From Trichoplax adhaerens (taxonomy: Eukaryota > Placozoa > Uniplacotomia > Trichoplacea > Trichoplacidae), in the NCBI RefSeq assembly GCF_000150275.1, contig NW_002060952.1, positions 704,482 through 768,481 of the forward strand: a stretch of DNA of 64,000 bases. The letters run 5' to 3'. The notes beneath the pieces were generated by a model that was not told the origin of the DNA, made no database searches, and saw nothing but the letters and a program-made list of their open reading frames with translations. Positions 12,235 to 24,100 of the stretch are shown piece after piece (within the stretch, counting starts at the first letter, position 1; each line of letters begins with the position of its first letter). Position numbers and translations under genes: made by a program.

Positions 12235-13165
12235 GTACTTACCCTAGGGGGTGGGTTCCATTGATTTCTCAGACTTCATACTGGAGTAATCGATTGTAGT
12301 GGATATGTCGACAGCCCCCCTATCGACCGTACATCCAGGTTGAGGGTAATTGTTTATTTTCGTTTTACAGACTTGGTGCTACTAGAGTACTGGATTAGAT
12401 GGGTTAATAGTTAATAGCTCAGCCCGGGGTAATGGCCTATTTTCCTTGACAGATTTGGTGTAACTACAGTGTACACTGTAGAGTACTGGATTAGGTGGGT
12501 TAACAGCCCAGCCCGGGGTAATCGCTTACTGTATTTTCCTTTCACAGATTAGGTACATCAACATCCCAGCCCGGGGTTAAGGGTTATTTTCGTTTTACAG
12601 ACTTGGTCCTACTAGAGTACTGAATTAGGTGCGTCAACAGCCCAGCCCGGGGTATTCGGTTATTTTCATTTCACAGCAGACTTGGTGCAACTGCAGTAGA
12701 GTACTGGTTAGGTGCGCCAACTGCCCAGCCCAGGGTAGTCGGTTATTTTCATTTCACAGACTAGGTGCAACTGCAGTAGAGCACAGGTTAGGTGCGCCAA
12801 TTGCAGGGTAGTCGGTTATTTTCATTTCACAGACTTGGTGCAAGTGCAGTAGAGTACTGGTTAGGTGCGCCCAGGGTAGTCGGTTATTTTCATTTCACAG
12901 ACTTGGTGCAACTGCAGTAGAGTACTGGTTAGGTGCGTCAACTGCATAATCGGTTCTTTTCGTTTCACATACTGTACTGTACACTGAGTGTACAGTGTAC
13001 AGTACTTGGTGTAAGTACAGTACTGTCGAGTGCTGGATTAGGTGCGTCAACAGCTCCGCCAGCGGTAATGGGTTATTTTCGTTTCACAGACTTGGTGCAA
13101 CTAGGGGATTAGGAGCGTCTACAGCCCAGCCCGGGGTAATCGGTTCTTTTCGTTTCACAAAGTTG
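12235..13165. repeat. Degenerate GC-richer minisatellite
   Basis: Roughly ten or more head-to-tail copies with spacing of about 57-95 bp. The core contains CAGCCCAGCCCGGGGTAAT, then GGTTATTTTCGTTTCACAG, ACTTGGTGC, and AGTACTGGATTAGGTGCGTC. Related single or partial copies recur at about 13655, 13860-13960 and 13985-14030. Unit length varies because internal segments drop out. The block is clearly richer in G+C than its surroundings. Every unit carries a pyrimidine run ending in CACAG, resembling a splice acceptor. Confidence 0.85.
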
Positions 13166-16100
13166 GTGCTACTAGAGTACTTTAAATCAATTTTGGTTCT
13201 GTTAGGTCGTTTATTCATATCAATTATGGCCATACTAATATTTACTTAATCTTCATCTACCAGCACATACCATATGAAGCCATTTGAATTGCAATAAAGC
13301 AAGTCGATTTTTTACATCGCAATTCTAAAACGAAAGGTAAACATGCTGTACTGGATTAGGTGCGTTAACAGCCCAGCCCGGTATGACGACGTGACTTGTA
13401 AAAGGGTTGCAGCGACTGATAGTTTGTAGTCGAAACTTGAAAGAAATACAACGATTCAATACTGCGATATAAGGCAATTAAAATAGCAAGAGTCAATGGC
13501 TCGAGGTCGTACTAATCTATCTGCATGCAATTGGAGCCCAATCCAAAGTTCACCTTTTCAAAATTGAAAGACATCATTTAAGGCAACGCTCTAGCTGAAC
13601 ATCTTTCAAGCATTTTCCAGGGCTCGCTGCGCCTCTGTAAGAGTAGTCTATAGGATAATGGGTTATTTTCGTTCACAGAAATTCGTATCAGTGCCCTTTA
13701 AAAGTCAAGCCGAAACACGACTTGAGCGAGTGATTCGCCTTTCAAAATTTCTGTCGTGATACTGTATTGGAATAGCGATTGCACTCATGTCGGCTTGCAA
13801 AATGAACCATTTGATTGCTTCTGCAGTGCTACATTCTACAATGAGATATATCAACTGACAGCCCAGCCCAATCAACCATAGGTTCGCTATAGGGTAATTG
13901 GTTATTTTCCTTTCGTAGACATCATACTGGAGTAGTGGATTACTGTAGATACGTTCAACAGCCTTACCGACGCGATACAGGGAGGGGATGAATTATTTTC
14001 CTTTTGACAGACTTTAAGCTGGACTACTGGATTTGAGAATAATTTTCTACGATCGATTACTTTTCCACACGTGCAATACGCATCTCCAAATCAATTCTAC
14101 GCTTATAATATGGAGAGTAGTGTTTCGGCCGGCATTGCACGCATACGTGTATAACAAGAATAAAGTAAGATAGTAAGCAGTAATCGACCAAAGGCCGATC
14201 ATTGATCAAGTGTTTGAGCAACGATAACCATTATATACGACACGAAATTTACCTAACTAGTTGGACATTTACTGTACAGTGTACAGACCGTATATTATTA
14301 TTAAATCATACCGTCATAAGTGACGAATATTCTAAAACTACAGTAGTTGGATAATCGTTGTTTCTCAATTCAGAGGTATGCAAGCACGCACTTGCAGTCT
14401 TCAACTCCGTTCAGTTAATAGCACACCCAAACTGTATATAAAGTACTTGTGTGGCATTGCATTTGCCGCAACCCTCTAAATGATCCGGCTTATACTATGA
14501 CTGTGATCCACTCAGGTATGCGGTAAGCTGGTAAGTGTAAACGCTGACCTAATCTGAATTATCAACTCCCTTCGGTCGAATAATGATCTATTCTACATAT
14601 GGTTACATTAAGAAGGAAGGTAGTTATTGAACCGACATTGTACGCACATACCAACAATAAAATGAAATGAATGAATTATCCATCGGATTAATGTCGCATG
14701 TTATCCCCACATTCATGTCAGCATGTGCATTCTAAAGAGACTTTAATTATTCAATTCTAGCAACTTTGTAAAATCAAGTTGTGCGATTTGTACAATACTA
14801 AGTCTACTATGTGCTGCATAGTAACAAAAATTCCTCAACTACTGTACACTACGCTTGCCAGAGAATGATCAAGATAGGATTCAATTGGGAAAGAAAGATA
14901 TACCATGTTCTACGCGTATCAGTACATCGATGCCAATGGCTAATTGATTGGCTCTGCTGTGAGATCCATAGTTCTCGTTATTGCCTACGTTGTATTCTGC
15001 TTGAGCATATACTGCAATGATAAAATTACTTAATTAAGAATACATACGCTCGTATTGAGTTTAGCGGCATGTAGAACAGCTTACACATGAAGGTGTCTCA
15101 AGCAGGCAATGTGTATATTGGTGCATTCTGTGGCATGCTAATTTCTGACATCAAATCTGATCTGAAAAATTCTCTACAATTGGAAAAACCCTTCGTTCAA
15201 AGGCACTTTCGATGAGAGTAGGTGAAATGTTACAATGATCAGCGACGACTCCAAATACAATTTTTCTATGAGCTTTCCAAAAGTTTGCCAAGGAAGACAA
15301 GAATTGTTTTGGAGTCGTCCCGGCTAGGATTACTAAATTCAGTGTTATTAGCAGCACTAGATATTGCACACTAGGGTCTCTACTCTACACTGTTTAGCTC
15401 AGACAAACTTCGCTTAAAGTATCATCTATCAGGAGACTTTTGCATAGTTCGGGTAGCTTGTAGCGGTTACTTTGATGATTACCGCATCACTTTTTTGTAC
15501 TGTATAAAGCTGTATCTTTTGTACAGTATATCAACGTGGAAAGTGTAATATTCTCGCTTACTCAATTAATGACACGACACACGAGTGTAGCTTATAATAT
15601 TAGACTAGTTTATGAAGAGAGAAGAAGAGTCAAGGTTGACTTAATAGTCTAATATATCTATAATATATACACAATGTATAGATTAATTATAGAAATGCTT
15701 CCAGATGAAGACTTCTGAGTAGATATTTTGCTTATACTAACCTTTCTCAGGTCTATATTACAAAGCATGGCGTATTCGTAATGCATGAGCTATTGATATT
15801 GCACGGTAATAATTGCTAGACAGTAGACATGTTACTCATATGCTATTACGAGCATATATAGATATGCTATTACGAGCATATATAGTAACCCTACTTTTGG
15901 CCGGTTTTGCCGTAAACTGGATGGGATAGACTATCTGCAATAGAATGATCAAGAATGTTGGTACAACTTGATTTCTTCCTGGATATAAACTAGCACAGTT
16001 TACGAAACGTATTGACAGCTCCAACCTTGTTCATCTTACAACAACATCTGTGTATCGAGAGTGCTATATTTGTTTGCATTATAAACAACGTCCATCATAC

Positions 16101-18072
16101 CAATCAAGGGGAATAATGTGCAATATCTACAATCAAGAGTCGATTGTTGATTTATTGTCGCTATAATTGTTTAACTTTGGCTTTAGTTAATATGAATAAT
16201 ATTGATCTTACAACTTGTAGTCCAGTTCTGGATACCATTCATACTAATACCACGAGTCAATACTATTTGTTTACGACAACACGACATTGCTAGGATGGTA
16301 GTTTAAAAAATTTTGAATTAGCCGTAAATTTTTCCCTAGAATTGGCTTTAGCAAGCTATTCTATCTAGCCTGTAAAACACTATATAGCAGTTCAAGTTAA
16401 CGTCCCACGACTAGGAAAGTGATCTGTAGTTGAAGTGGAGATTGATTCGTATACTAGATGTTTAGACTAGTAACAAAAAGTCCCCCTTCAACGACAGTCT
16501 GTAACTGGTAAAATATTACTGACTTTTGCTAATCGTGCCAATGAGCTGGCTACAGGTCGACTAGCTTACTATTTTATGGAAACTGCTCCTGCGATAGAAT
16601 TAATCTCCACTTTTGAAATATACTCGTATACAAGTATTAAGTGATGGATGATGCCGATGCTGTTTCAGCAATTTCTACCAAATGAATGGGATCATCCAAT
16701 GATGACTTGTAGTCTCGAGTATAGCTTGCACCTATGGCCTGACATGAATTAAATTAGGCAGTGATTGGATGACTGTCCTAATGGATGGTATCCTGCCTTG
16801 ATTTAGCTTGTCCGCGTAGAGTTAATGTGATTTGATCAATCGGCTTAAGAATGCTTCTTGCTTTGCAATGATTTAATCAGTAGAGTAAGTTAGTATCAAA
16901 AGTACTGTTGTCGACGTCCAGTTGAGGAATCACGTTTTGTCATTGAAGATAAATGATGAAGAAGTTAGACGTCTTATGTCAATTTTAATTACAGAATCTT
17001 ACGATTGAACTCTTTCTCTATCGATTGATGTATTATTTGTCCACTTTGCAAAATTGATTGTTTTTTTGGATGTTCAAATTTATCGGCTAAAATATCTTGG
17101 ACATGCCGTACACGTGTACCGTATATCGTATACCGCAAGATGAGACGAGAGAGTAACAGTCTTGCGACCATCACTAGGAAATAGGCCGTCTACTATCATC
17201 ATTGGTCTTGTATCTTTTGTAGAGGTCAGTTTCTCTACTATCAAACTCTGCAGCGTATACTCGAACTTATCTCCTCTACGCCATCTCACTGATAGCCTAA
17301 AAATGAGCCCGATTGGAGTCCAATTTGGCTTTAAAACGCCATCCTTCGTTGTCGTTTTGCTAGCTACTGCATTCTTTCCGATAGAGGACGGACTGACAAC
17401 CGTACGGGAGAAGAGCGGTAAGCAAAAAGCCTTTGCCGTGGACTACAGTACTTTACACTGTAAACCACAGTGTATGACTGTGGAGTTTGGACTGTCTTGT
17501 TACCGCTTCAGACAATGACTGAACTGTCAGTGGCGCATACTGGTCTCCGCTCTCCATACAATACCATAGAGGGACGCGGAGATTGGTCTGGTTGGCTACA
17601 AAGTGGACGAACCAGTCTAACCACTGGCCTACAGATTCTTGGTCAACGGCCATACTGTAAGCTGGCCCCCATCAAGGTGCTGCAGAAAATAAAAAGTTGG
17701 CAGCCAATTCAGTGTTTTTTTTTCCCTTGGCGACGTCTGCTATATCCTCAAACTGTGCTGTAGTTGTTGGCCATTGGCATGCTAGTGGAGTAGATGTAGT
17801 GTTGGTTTTTTCCTCTATCTTACTGTATTGCATCCAAGTTAGAAGGTCGATCAAGGTGAAGACGACGTGGAAAAGCAATTTGATCGTATCGAGTTGTCTT
17901 CCACTAGGGCTAAAAGTCGACAACGCCGTATAGTAGAAAGGCAGCAATTTTCCTCACGCAAATCCAATCGTTCTCTTCAATTATCATTGAATCCAAGTTG
18001 TTGGTTGGCAAGATTGCAAGCGTTTACTTTTCCTATCTTGCTTGATTGAATACTACACCAGTTCGTGATCGA

Positions 18073-18122
18073 NNNNNNNNNNNNNNNNNNNNNNNNNNNN
18101 NNNNNNNNNNNNNNNNNNNNNN
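18073..18122. other. Assembly gap (50 N)
   Basis: A run of 50 undetermined bases lies directly upstream of the MED13 start codon at 18142. The number is likely a placeholder, so the true length is unknown. MED13 promoter and 5' UTR sequence may be missing. Confidence 0.98.
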
Positions 18123-18141
18123 TACGTTCAACTGTAACACA

Positions 18142-21100
18142 ATGATGGCTGTAGCTGGCAAAGATTTCATATCTCAATTTCCATTAGGGGACAATGTCTC
18201 CAATGTCTATCAATTGGTAAGTACTTTCCAATGACAAAAAAATAACCGGCAAACGCTAGCTTAGTCGAGGACGCGGGTAATCGCTGATTTTATAAACTTG
18301 AGAGCTCTTCCAGCATATCTCTCAGGATGATCGTAATCAACGGATCGTGTGCTACCGCCATCATACTCCTGAAACTATCCCTCTTCTTCTATACTCTAGC
18401 ATACATTCAATCCGATCTCCATGCGTCGTATGCTATCCATCATTTGTCCACCATAGCCCATCTCTTTCTCATTCCTTCTTACGGACAACTGTGTGTATTT
18501 AGAGACGCAGTGGTCAACGAGTCGCCATACATTCTTTTCGTCTTTGTAAATCAACTATGCCATCATCCATTTTGCCCTTCCATTTCAAGAAGGAAATGGA
18601 AAAGTTACAACGATTTACTTCTATTGATGGCTTACAATCATTTCTACTACTGTGTATATATATATAACATAGAGAGCGAGAGAGAGACGTAGTGGTGAAC
18701 GAGTCCCCCATACATTCTTTTCGTCGCTATAAATCAACTATGCCATCATCCATTTTGCCCTTCCATTTCAAGAAGGAAATGGAAAAGTTACAACGGTTTA
18801 CTTCTATTGATGGCTTACAATCATTTCTACTACTGTGACATATATATATACAGTATATAACATAGAGAGCGAGAGAGAGACGCGAGTCCCCCCATACATT
18901 CTTTTCGTCTTTGTAAATCAACTATGCCATCATCCATTTTGGCCTTCAATTTCAAGAAGCAAATGGAAAAGTTACAACGATTTACTTCTATTGATAACTT
19001 AGAATCATTTCTACTACTGTATGCAGAACATAGAGAGCGAGAGAGAGAGAGACGCAGTGGTGAACGAGTCCCCATACATTGTTTTCGTCTTCGTAAATCA
19101 ACTATGCCATCAGCCATTGTAGCTTTAGCCATGGGATACTACTAGTCTACGCTTGGATTACCTTTTACTACATTAATAAATTGATGCATTCGACTTTCAT
19201 ATCCATCATCTTCGCCAATACTGGATATTTTGTCCAGTGCAAAAATTGCATCGCTATTTTGCAACTATCCTAAACTAGAAGAAATAGTATGGACTACGCT
19301 ATCCACGCGGTTGAAGAATGTAGACTAAATGCGTATGTCTGTTGCAACAGTCTTGATAATAATAATTGAACAATTGCTAATTGCCGATTGATATTCGATA
19401 GCACTTTGAATATTTGCTTTAGATGATCGACGTATACAATCACCATCTATCATCTTTATACTGTATTATCATTTTTCAACATCGGTTATCCGATGTTGAA
19501 AACGTTGTGTGCACCATCGCGCTGGAATTGAGTTTTTTTCTCCACTAGATCAAAACATTGTACAGTAAGTGTTTTATCTGTTTATCTACTCAAATCACCT
19601 TGAAATTCTTACTCTTTGAAGGTGAAACTAGTGCTATCTCAATAGAACTTGTGTAGACTGATTGAGCATCAGCTTTAAACCAAGTGAACCTATTCTAGCC
19701 GCCAGTTCATTACCGTTTCACTACGACCGTCTTATATTACTGCGATATTCAGTTTACAAATGAGTTCGCTGAAGAGATTGCCAAATTGCACATTCTAATC
19801 TAAAGATTAAAATTCTTGCAGTATACAGCCATTTTAAGCATTATTCTCCTGAAATCTAGTATACAATTACGCTATATTTGTACATACTACGAAACATGTT
19901 CAACATCTCGACGATTACAATGTACCTGAATGCGCATAACTCGATGACATTATTACTGTTTCTACATGAGCTAATATCTACTTAAAAATCAACTTCTATT
20001 TAGACCAAAAATACTTCTTTTCCGAACCTTTTAATCATGTATCATAGATATTGAATAATAATTTTAACTTTTCATTATTTGCCCTATCAAGGCTGACGTG
20101 AAAGGATTAAAGTGGCGAAGATATCAAGCCCGAACTGATACTGCTTCTTTACCTCTTAGTGATCCTATCTTAGTTTCGTATGCTAATGCTTTAGCACAAG
20201 ATGTTTTGTGCGTCTGGCAACATTTAAAGTGCACCTCAGCCTGTGGCAACAGTAGCGGCAAAGATGATTCAGCAGCAAACATTACCGATCCTAACCATGG
20301 ACATGACTGCTGCAGTAGTAAAAGCTGCCAAGTATTTGGTAGTGGCATGAAAGAATTATGGCTGTTTTGGTTTGGTGATGATCCGAATTTAAGTAATATT
20401 TTAAGCTCCGAATTGAAAGGTAGGTAACGTTGATTGATGCCAAGTTTTATATGCTAATAGGTAATTATTGATATACAATGTATGTCATCTGCCACTGCTA
20501 AGTTGAATAATGATTTTTAATACAAATTAGTGATCTTTTTATCGACTACGCTTTTAAACAATGCAATTAATAGATGCAATTTTATCATCCACGTAAAGAC
20601 ACAAATCTTACAACATTGTTGCTGTTGTATAAAGTGCACGAGAAAATCCTTTCGATAAACGATAGTTTCTCCACAATATTTACGATTGCATCACGATGTC
20701 TTCCTTAATGGGCTTGTATTCTAGCGAAATATATTGATTGATACTACTGTATAACTTGTAAAGCCCCTAAACGGAAATGCATATACACAAATAATAGCGG
20801 TTTACTTGCACCTACTACTACTAGACATCGACCACATAGGGTATTGCAAGTAGGACAGCAGTGAATAGTATGGAATTGCTGTAGGTAACACCATCGATAG
20901 TTTACAAATAAACGACGAATGTCATGAGTTGTTTGCGAAAGATAAAACTACAGTATATGATAAGCATGGGTTCAATACAATGGGTAGACAATATCCTAAT
21001 TGTAAAGTAAAAGTACAAATACGTACAGACTATATTTTATTATGCGTAACGTATAACGAGCGTCGATTCTACTATTAGTTATGATTGGATAGCAAACCAT

Positions 21101-24100
21101 TAAGTACCGGCTGCAGTTATTATATTCGTTAATTGATAATTTTCAAACAATGCCAATGCTTTTAGCTATGATAGATAATACAATATATTTATAGTAGATA
21201 AGATATATTACTGGGCTAATTGTGAAATTACTATAGATGATCTCAACGCATTTAATTATCTATTTGTAGATGTTGAATATGGCACATTCAAGGACGGCTT
21301 TACTTATAGATGTAGAATATTGCTCTTTAAAGCTATTCATAATTCCATTGAACGGTTGGTTACTTTAAATTCTTAGTGCGTATTGGTTACGTTGCATTCA
21401 ATTGTGTGTAATATATTTTGCCTTATCATTAGTGGATTGCTAGCTAAGAGTTTCGTACGATACGGGAGATGGTTTGTGGAACCTGAAAGGAAAGATAAGA
21501 AAATATACTCATTGTCGTACGTATATTGTGCTAAATGACTTAAAATAGTTCATATAGCTACGTAGATCATGTTTATAATCTTAGTGATAAAATTATGTAC
21601 GTATGTAATCATATCAACTACAAAAATTGTACAAATTTATACAATAAATTTACTATATATCTATCATAATTTAATAAATTTTACGTATACAATGAGATGG
21701 GGTACTTCTCCGTATTCCAGTGCTTGAATAAGTATGCAGTTTATACCAACATTACATTACATTTGAGTAGTCTGCTGGTAATATCAATTACTCCAGTGCG
21801 TAATTGTGTCCACCTAATATTTGAAATGTTGAAACTTATGAATGTCGATACTTATTGGTTGGCTCATGCTCATTGTACATCAAAATTGATTAATTAAGAC
21901 TCGCTATGAGTAACTGCAGGAGTGGACTAACGATGATTACAATATTGAATTATTTTTAATTTTGAATAGATAGAGAATCTTAGTTTTATTATATAATAAT
22001 ATACTAGTGTTAACCATATTATCATTGAGTCTTACCTGAGGTCTTGTATACTAAATGATGTTATGCAATAGCATACCAGTGTATTAAAGAAATTGTGCAA
22101 TACACTACAAGTATTATACTCGAAATATACGTATTTATACAATTGTCATAATTTTTTTTGGCAGTAATGAAGAGCAGGTGTCTGTTGCATTTTCCTTTTT
22201 CCTATTTGGTAAAAGTACAGTTTGTACATCAGTTGAGATTCAACACCATTCGTCATTGTACAGTTTAACCGTAGATGATATAACAAAAGCCCGACAATCC
22301 TTGAATGGTTTAGATGGTAAGGTTTTGGTCATGAATTTATTAATATTAAGTATTATTCATCTACTATTTAGATATTGTTACTCTATATGGTAATTAGATA
22401 ATTGTGAATAAGCAATCATTACAAAAACGGACTTTTCTTTTTCAGTTTTATTGAGTCCATTTGGCCTGAAAGGTACCTTAACAGGACGAACGTACTCTAC
22501 TCTCGATGGCTCTCGAGAAATGCTGAAAGAATGGAACCATTTTTATCCTATTCATCTCAATTCGGATTCCGATAATTATCCTCCTAAAAGCCAATCACAA
22601 GAAAAACAACTTGTACCTCCGGTTGTCGAAGTAGTACTTGATAAAGTTTGCATGAAATATCCGGCTTGCTATGTTCTTGTTCCTGTACGAATTACTCCCA
22701 AGGCTGTCGTAGAGAAGGTAATTTTTCTTATTTTTAGGGAAATTTTCATTTAAAGCTATTGACCTCATTATATATGCTCATTTAGAAGAAGATAATGGAA
22801 GAAATACCGACCCTACCGCCTGACTTTATATCTAAAATTACCAATTCCGTTTGGCACCGATGCAGCACTAGCAACTTTGACAAAAGGTAAGCCATCAATT
22901 ATCCCAACCCGTATACATATTATCGAGATAAATCTGACACGAAAACACATTCTACTTCAAACTAGTTCACAATCTACGGAATATAGTTCTGTAATTTATC
23001 AAGATAATACTGATATTGATCAATCAACTAAAATCTGGAGAGTCACTGATCCATCGGTTCAAAGTAAATGTAACTGCCCACTGAATACCAGCACTGTAAA
23101 GTAAGTCAACATTTGGAGTTATAATTGTTGTTACTAAGTAATCTGACATTATAATTCTATATTTTGATTGATAAATTATACTAGCAAAAGTACTACTTCT
23201 GCAACAAAGAAAGCAAGTCTTTTACAAATACAGTCGACAAGTATGAAGCCGTCTATAAAAACTGAAACAAAGAGCAATTTTTCACCGTCAGTTTTAGAAC
23301 CTTATCACAAACGTCGATTCCCCAACAGTGAGGAAAGCAAGCAAAAAACTTCACAAGTAATTACAAATGGTAGTAGTGATCCCATTCCCTACAATGGTAG
23401 CGTTACTTTAGAAGAAAGCGAATCTAAACGGATCATACTGAAAATCATTAATCCCAACAAGAATACATTTGTTTCATCTCCTACGTCATCGTTTTCCAAT
23501 AGCTCGCCTAGTTCACCGTCTTTAAGTGATAACGTATTTTTATCTCCTAAGGGAGAAGAAAAAGACGAAAAAAATCGAATATTGGACAGGTAACGCAGGC
23601 ATGGTTGCTATTAATTATCCTGTACATATGTGTATAGAATTCTTTTATTTATTTTATATTATCTATCTTGTCAGAAAAACAAATAGCGGGTGGTTTGGTA
23701 GAGGATTCACAAATGCTGGCAGTGATGAAAGTAAATCCGCATATCCTTGGCAGTGTTATGACTTGCCTGGTGAAGATGAAACGAAGCCTCCTGCCCTACC
23801 AGTAGATAAAGAAGAGTCTAAAATTTTTGAGAATGAGAAGAAGCGCGGTGCAAAGTATGCACAAACCTATTCATAGTCGTAGCTATTAAGTTTTATTAAT
23901 TAATTAATTAATTGTATCTTGTTGGCTTGTAGAGATTCGAAATCCGGAGTAAACAAAACAAAAGGGACGACCGTAACTGTTGAGACGGAGCAGCCAACAC
24001 CGAAGAAAAAGCCACGTGTTAATTCTACGAATACTAGAAAAGCAGGAGCAACAAACAGGCGTAGAAACTCAACAAAAGCTAGCGCAGCTAAAAACGCTGC

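Larger units (their letters stand above)
11466..18072. other. Repeat-bearing intergenic region upstream of the channel and MED13
   Basis: This 6.6-kb stretch separates two divergent genes and should hold both promoters. It contains a 20-bp perfect inverted repeat (11601-11656), a G tract near 11981, a GA tract near 12104-12120, and the degenerate minisatellite at 12235-13165 with scattered related copies to about 14030. It has no gene I can name. Two exon-like open stretches on the minus strand (15151-15369 and 17003-17086) are discussed as findings. Other open frames here start without ATG or overlap repeats. Confidence 0.5.

Noticed and set aside
17162-17518. 118-codon plus-strand frame
   Set aside because: No ATG start near the left end, no recognisable motif, and it lies in repeat-affected intergenic DNA; treated as chance.
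18327-19145. Several overlapping frames of 64-121 codons on both strands
   Set aside because: They are made by the 180-bp tandem repeat and repeat the same peptide; not genes.
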